64,000 bases of DNA from UBA11889 sp046582115 (GTDB lineage Bacteria; Pseudomonadota; Gammaproteobacteria; Pseudomonadales; Azotimanducaceae): contig JAYGFA010000006.1 in assembly GCA_046582115.1 (NCBI GenBank), positions 42,214 to 106,213 on the forward strand. The letters are read 5' to 3'. A model generated the notes under the pieces. That model searched no databases, was not told the DNA's origin, and saw only the letters and a program-made list of their open reading frames with translations. Each line of letters starts with the position of its first letter. The stretch's first letter is position 1. Positions 60,420-64,000 of this stretch are shown here, one piece after another. The translations under genes were made by a program, and so were the position numbers.

Positions 60420-61154
60420 ATGAAATCGATTACATACTTTCTCAGCGTTGCTGTTCTCTGTTCTTATTCCTTTGGTGCGCCGGAGGAAGAAGATCGTGCT
60501 TATGAGAAGTTCTATGACAACGGTCAATTGCGCAGCAGAGGCATGTACGTCGCGGGGCAAATGGAGGGCGTGTGGGAGGACTTCTACGAAAACGGTCAAT
60601 TGCGTATCAAAGGCATGTACGTCGCGGGGAAAATGGAGGGCGTGTGGGAGGACTTCTACGAAAACGGGCAGTCGCGTTCTCGAGGAAGCTATATAGCGGG
60701 AAAACAAACCGGTCCATGGGAGTCGCACTACTCGAATGGTAAGTTGCAAGGGAGAGGAACGCTGCAAGCCGGTATGCAACACGGTCTAGAAGAGCGGTAC
60801 TACGACAGTGGCCAGTTGCTTTCGAGAGGGACGTTTAAAGATGGTGAATTCGATGGTCTTTGGGAGCAGTTCTACTCCAATGGTAAGTTGATAAGCCGAA
60901 CAACCTATAGGGATGGAAAACAAGCCGGTTCCGCGGAGTACTTCGATATCGTTCCGAGATCGTTTTCGAGTGCGGATAGCGATACTTATGTGGTGACGGC
61001 GGAATCACTGAATGTCCGTTCCAGACCCGGGGGCGCGGTCATACGCGCGTTAACTAGGGGAGAGATCGTTACCGTGACTTCGATAGATGGCGAGTGGTCG
61101 CAGTTGAGCGATGGCAACTGGGTGGCAACAAGTTTTATCACCAAAATAAAGTAA
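60420..61154 (+). CDS. Secreted MORN-repeat protein with C-terminal SH3 domain
   Basis: 244 residues. A signal peptide (about 1-20) is followed by six MORN-2-type repeats of 23-24 residues (pattern FYENGQLRxxGxYVAGKMEGVWE) and a bacterial SH3-like domain from about 190 (VVTAESLNVRSRPGG ... GEWSQLSDGNWVATSFI). It is probably a periplasmic or outer-surface protein that binds cell wall or another protein. Function is unknown. The first two repeats are almost identical in DNA (see the repeat entry). Confidence 0.82.
   Translation: MKSITYFLSVAVLCSYSFGAPEEEDRAYEKFYDNGQLRSRGMYVAGQMEGVWEDFYENGQLRIKGMYVAGKMEGVWEDFYENGQSRSRGSYIAGKQTGPWESHYSNGKLQGRGTLQAGMQHGLEERYYDSGQLLSRGTFKDGEFDGLWEQFYSNGKLISRTTYRDGKQAGSAEYFDIVPRSFSSADSDTYVVTAESLNVRSRPGGAVIRALTRGEIVTVTSIDGEWSQLSDGNWVATSFITKIK
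60519..60662 (+). repeat. Two near-identical 72-base tandem repeats in the MORN gene
   Basis: Unit 1 (60519-60590) and unit 2 (60591-60662) differ at only 4 of 72 positions. Each encodes 24 residues. The following units are much more diverged, so this pair looks like a recent in-frame duplication. Confidence 0.9.
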
Positions 61155-61190
61155 TGCCGTTAGATCCGTCTAATCGAACTGTCGGTCTTG

Positions 61191-61586
61191 CTACTCGGTG
61201 ATTATTGGAGAACCAAAGATCAGTCGGTTTTTGTCCAGATCTTCGATGACGAAGTCTCTGAGTCCGTAGTTTGGTCCATCGGTAATGCCACGCAAAATCG
61301 TCGCTCCCTTCTCATGAAATTCTTTGAAGAGAGGATCCACGTCCGCAACGTATAGATAAACTTCCGACTCGATGCGTTCTCGCTCCTCTGGATGCATCTC
61401 CCGGCGTCTGATTTGTATATGAAGATTAATGCCATCCCTGGCGACGATCGCGTAGACACCAGGACTCTCATGGCCCTCGGGTCTGAAAATACCGTTAGGA
61501 TTCTGAAAACCTAGTTTGCTGCGGTAATACTCGACCGAGTTGGCGACTTGTTTGGACCCAAGAACCGGGGCAATCGACCAAGCCAT
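61191..61586 (-). CDS. VOC-family (glyoxalase/bleomycin-resistance fold) protein
   Basis: 131 residues. APVLGSKQVANSVEYYRSKLGF at the N-terminus and YLYVADVDPLFKEFHEKGATIL ... GLRDFVIEDLDKNRLIFGSP at the C-terminus give the two beta-alpha-beta-beta-beta modules. The metal ligands are not fully conserved, so catalysis is uncertain. The ATG is preceded by AGGAGGT. It is convergent with the MORN-repeat gene. Confidence 0.85.
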   Translation of the reverse strand: MAWSIAPVLGSKQVANSVEYYRSKLGFQNPNGIFRPEGHESPGVYAIVARDGINLHIQIRRREMHPEERERIESEVYLYVADVDPLFKEFHEKGATILRGITDGPNYGLRDFVIEDLDKNRLIFGSPIITE

Positions 61587-61790
61587 TCGCTACCTCCTAA
61601 GAGTTGATGCCAACCAAGCTTACTTCATTGGTCGAGCGTTTCTTGGCAGGGCGGATCTTTCATCGCGCCCTCGCGACTGCGTGGTGTCTGGGCCGATAAT
61701 CGCGGTGGGGGAGGAAGGCGTAGGTTTCTAGGCGGTGAACGACGTACCTTTTTTATACGCGTGGGCACAGTGTTTTTGTAAGCGATCGTA

Positions 61791-62306
61791 ATGATTATTC
61801 GAGAAGCCAAAGCAAACGACCTCGACAGTATTACAAGAGTCGTATCACTTGCCTTTAACGAGGAACAGTATCTTCGCGGCAGAACAGTTGTTGAAGCCAC
61901 GTTAGTGAACGAACTCATTCACGATCGTGACGATATCGTTAATTTGGTTGCCGAAGACTTCGAAATAGTAGGTCATGTTTTCGTATCGCCCGTGTCGCTG
62001 GAACCGGCTGGCCGATTATCTTGTGGGCAGGTGGCGCCCTTATCTGTGATTCCTGACTACCAGTCTCAAGGAATTGGTGGGTCGCTCATGCGAGCTGTGA
62101 TAGAGGAGAGCAAAGTGAAAGGTTTAGACGCCTTACTCTTGTTGGGTGACCCGAATTATTACCGTCGATTTGGTTTCTTGCCTTCTAAAGTCGACAACGT
62201 TTACGGGGTGTCAAAGTACTTTCAAGAATTAGAACTCAAGCCGGGTTGCTTGGAGGAAAAAACGTACGCACATTTGGCCTCTGCTTTCTTCCGACTCGGC
62301 ATTTAG
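61791..62306 (+). CDS. GNAT-family acetyltransferase (YhbS-like)
   Basis: 171 residues. The acetyl-CoA loop is LSVIPDYQSQGIGGSLMRAVIEE, with LLLGDPNYYRRFGFLPS and a C-terminal HLASAFFRLG, which is the pattern of the YhbS group. The substrate is unknown. It stands alone, with 204 bases before it and 138 bases after it, the latter containing a perfect hairpin GGTTGG-AAATG-CCAACC (62371-62387). Confidence 0.85.
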   Translation: MIIREAKANDLDSITRVVSLAFNEEQYLRGRTVVEATLVNELIHDRDDIVNLVAEDFEIVGHVFVSPVSLEPAGRLSCGQVAPLSVIPDYQSQGIGGSLMRAVIEESKVKGLDALLLLGDPNYYRRFGFLPSKVDNVYGVSKYFQELELKPGCLEEKTYAHLASAFFRLGI

Positions 62307-62444
62307 GCTCACACCTCGAGCTAAACTATTGCCGTCGAGTTAGGCTTGAACCTATTCTAAGGGGACAAGTGGTTGGAAATGCCAACCTGCAGCAGCTATT
62401 GATATAGTCGTCCGATCATCTCAAACGACCTCCAGTAAGAAGAA

Positions 62445-62867
62445 TTGGCGAATGCGAAAATGATTTCTGATTCAGAAAAGTATGTCAGTCTGGCTACTCG
62501 AAAGAGGGATGGCAGTTTCGTCAATACGCCCGTGTGGTTTGCTCGGGAAGGGGAAACAAGTAATTACTATGTCTTCTCATTAAAGAGTGGGAAAAAAGCA
62601 GGGAAAGTGAAGCGGATACGAAATTTCCCCGACGTGAAAGTCGCTACTTGTGATGTCTCGGGTAATCTAAAAGGTGACTGGATTGATGCGAGCGCGGAAC
62701 TAATTGATGAGTCCGAACAGGTTGAATTCGCATATTCGCTATTGAGGAACAAGTACGGGCTTAGTCTTCGAATTGGCAATTTCTTTTCCCGGATTGTAGG
62801 AAATTATTATCGAAGACAAATAATCAAGTTCAGCATAATTGAACGAGAGTTCAAGGAGACACAATGA
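62445..62867 (+). CDS. PPOX-type flavin/F420-binding protein
   Basis: 140 residues of the pyridoxamine-5'-phosphate-oxidase-like split-barrel family (TIGR03666 type). Typical text is KYVSLATRKRDGSFVNTPVWFA near the N-terminus, SGKKAGKVKRIRNFPDVKVATCD in the middle and a C-terminal FSIIEREF. Actinobacterial members use F420; a gammaproteobacterial one more likely binds FMN. The start is TTG 62445 or ATG 62460, after TAAGAAGA. Confidence 0.75.
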   Translation: MANAKMISDSEKYVSLATRKRDGSFVNTPVWFAREGETSNYYVFSLKSGKKAGKVKRIRNFPDVKVATCDVSGNLKGDWIDASAELIDESEQVEFAYSLLRNKYGLSLRIGNFFSRIVGNYYRRQIIKFSIIEREFKETQ

Positions 62868-62985
62868 AGAACTGCTTCGCCCAAGCCTGCCTAGGGCGAC
62901 ATGTCGGCGACCGATCATCTTGGTGCGCTGATGGTCTTGGACATTGAACTTTTTCGCGTTTATATCGATACAACAAAAATATATT

Positions 62986-63013
62986 TTGACAATCCTCGCC
63001 GACGCTCTATAGT
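62986..63013 (+). promoter_or_regulatory. Near-consensus sigma-70 promoter
   Basis: TTGACA (62986-62991) and TATAGT (63008-63013) are separated by 16 bases, the best promoter match noticed in the window. It would start transcription near 63020 and give a leader of about 160 bases before the unknown exported gene at 63179, or possibly a small RNA. The rest of the 311-base gap from 62868 to 63178 shows no protein gene. Confidence 0.55.
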
Positions 63014-63033
63014 CCGCGCCTTGCCAATTTGAA

Positions 63034-63052
63034 CCGGCTTGCGGGCAAGTAA
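63034..63052 (+). repeat. 19-base repeat, copy 1 (contains a hairpin)
   Basis: The 19-base element ends in GGGCAAGTAA and contains CTTGC-GG-GCAAG, a perfect 5-base inverted repeat. A second copy with one mismatch lies at 63743-63761, so the two flank the exported-protein gene. Copy 1 falls within the predicted leader. Confidence 0.5.
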
Positions 63053-63178
63053 ATAATCCAGCCAAACCGGTTGAGGGATATGCGAAACCTGGCTGCTTCC
63101 TCATCGTTTTTCAATTCACATTAATGCGCGTCCGTGTAGCGGTTGGTTGGCTACGTGTTTGCCAATTTGAGGAAAATT

Positions 63179-63730
63179 ATGAAGCGCTTACTCGTCATCG
63201 CGTTGGCGGGATTGATCGTACAAGCTGGACTTGCCGGTAAAACCGCCGATAAAGTCGGGAACTCTAGATATGCCGATGTTTCGCTAGAAACGGTCGTTAT
63301 TTATGAGGCATCTGCCGAGGAAAACTTCAATCAAGATCAGTCGTTCTTCGCCCTGGGTAAGGAGATTGCCAACCGCGCCCTGATGTCCCTGGGTTTTGAC
63401 CTTTTTCCTGAAATCAAACAGCACGAGGAGCGGGTGAAAATGCAAACGACACGGGTGCGCGAGGAATTGGCCCAAGCAGTGTCGAACCGGGCATCTCAAT
63501 TACGCGACTTGAGCGAGGTTGAAGTCGAGCCTTGGGCTGGACGTGCGATCCAAGTCTCTTCGTATGTATCTGGCGCGACCGAAACCATCACGGAGGTTGC
63601 CTCAGAAATTCTGGCGGTTCAACTTGTCGATCTCAATCGTCGGCTTAGTCTTAACGCTCCCGTCAGTGGCAGCGAGACGGAAATAAGCCGTTGGATGGGG
63701 GAACGATCGGTTGGCCGACTGGTCAAATGA
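63179..63730 (+). CDS. Exported protein of unknown function
   Basis: 183 residues. A signal peptide covers about residues 1-20 (LLVIALAGLIVQAGLAG). The mature part is mostly helical and charged, with a likely coiled coil around EIKQHEERVKMQTTRVREELAQAVSN. No family is recognised and there are no cysteines. The ATG follows GAGGAAAA and is preferred over a start 12 codons earlier. It follows a near-consensus promoter and a structured leader. Confidence 0.65.
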   Translation: MKRLLVIALAGLIVQAGLAGKTADKVGNSRYADVSLETVVIYEASAEENFNQDQSFFALGKEIANRALMSLGFDLFPEIKQHEERVKMQTTRVREELAQAVSNRASQLRDLSEVEVEPWAGRAIQVSSYVSGATETITEVASEILAVQLVDLNRRLSLNAPVSGSETEISRWMGERSVGRLVK

Positions 63731-63742
63731 GAAGGATGAAAG

Positions 63743-63761
63743 CCGGCTTCCGGGCAAGTAA
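63743..63761 (+). repeat. 19-base repeat, copy 2
   Basis: Matches 63034-63052 at 18 of 19 positions and ends in the same GGGCAAGTAA. It lies 13 bases after the stop of the exported-protein gene. The mismatch breaks the hairpin seen in copy 1. Confidence 0.5.
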
Positions 63762-63938
63762 TGTCAGGGGCTGGTAGGCAGGAGTCCCCTTTCTACGCCT
63801 GTGTGCCCTTCTTTTCAGGGCATCATCAAACCGTGAAACAGCTAATGTCATACCGAGACAAATTGGTTTAGGCAGAAGCACGCCGAAGCGCCCCGAGCGG
63901 GATGACGGGTTGGGGCGGGAGGCGTATGTTCATGGGCT

Positions 63939-64000
63939 ATGAAGCACCTCCTGATTTTCGTTGGTGTATCCGTTCTCGCTTCATGTTCTACCACGGTCTC
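63939..64000 (+). CDS. Lipoprotein, truncated by the window edge
   Basis: Only 20 codons are present: MKHLLIFVGVSVLASCSTTV. A short basic n-region, a hydrophobic core and the lipobox LASC identify a lipoprotein signal peptide, with the acylated cysteine at residue 16. GGGAGG lies about 12 bases upstream. The rest of the gene is outside the window. Confidence 0.6.
   Translation, partial: MKHLLIFVGVSVLASCSTTV

Noticed and set aside
62371..62387. Perfect hairpin GGTTGG-AAATG-CCAACC taken as a terminator of the GNAT gene
   Set aside because: It lies 65 bases past the stop and no T-run follows, so it is mentioned only as a hairpin.

Overview
The window is chromosomal DNA of a Gram-negative bacterium, almost certainly a gammaproteobacterium. 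The evidence is lipid A and KDO genes, the LolCE permease, TonB/ExbBD, RNase E with gammaproteobacterial numbering of its catalytic residues, and the gene orders msbA-lpxK-kdsB, rluC/maf/yceD/rpmF/fab and uvrC-pgsA-tRNA. Base composition looks close to 50% GC. The sulfatase, phosphate-scavenging genes and molybdenum hydroxylase would suit a free-living, perhaps marine, heterotroph, but no genus can be named. No prophage, insertion sequence, CRISPR array or rRNA was found.

Layout. 0-8.5 kb is the cell envelope: a truncated LolC/E permease, a DUF2062 remnant, galU, one 950-residue MsbA-LpxK fusion, kdsB, a short-chain dehydrogenase, an AlkB-like dioxygenase and murB. 8.5-13.2 kb holds rne and maf on the minus strand, with rluC divergent from rne. 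13.3-20.2 kb is the ribosome and fatty-acid cluster yceD-rpmF-fabD-fabG-acpP-fabF-mltG-tmk-holB, from which plsX and fabH are missing. 20.3-30.7 kb is metabolic: an acetyltransferase, a prolidase-like peptidase, a three-subunit molybdenum hydroxylase followed by a strong hairpin and a MoaD/ThiS-like sulfur carrier, a PfkB kinase, then a minus-strand group (HAD, alpha/beta hydrolase, luciferase-like monooxygenase) and a divergent dehydrogenase.

30.7-36.6 kb is a phosphate locus: a DUF47/PhoU-like protein and Pit transporter facing PhoB-PhoR and an OprP-like porin, with Pho-box-like repeats upstream of both outer transcription units. 36.6-37.5 kb has a dienelactone-hydrolase-like enzyme and a small secreted protein. 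37.6-43.0 kb is a TonB2-type energy-transduction operon (DUF3450, a large periplasmic-domain TolQ/ExbB protein, ExbB, ExbD, TonB, TPR protein). 43.0-50.8 kb carries ribE, a lipoprotein hydrolase, pyrF, a glutaryl-CoA-dehydrogenase-like gene, a family-5 uracil-DNA glycosylase, uvrC, pgsA and tRNA-Cys. 50.8-60.2 kb has an M16 protease, a sulfatase, a variant PRPP synthetase and a CHY zinc finger-hyuA-hyuB operon. From 60.4 kb onward there are small accessory genes: a MORN-repeat protein, a VOC protein, an acetyltransferase, a flavin-binding protein, an unknown exported protein and the start of a lipoprotein.

The clearest oddity is the in-frame MsbA-LpxK fusion. Other points worth checking are the gap in the fab cluster, the hairpin and sulfur carrier behind the molybdenum hydroxylase, a pyrF promoter placed for leaderless translation, a zinc-less HolB, and a consensus promoter with a structured leader near 63 kb.
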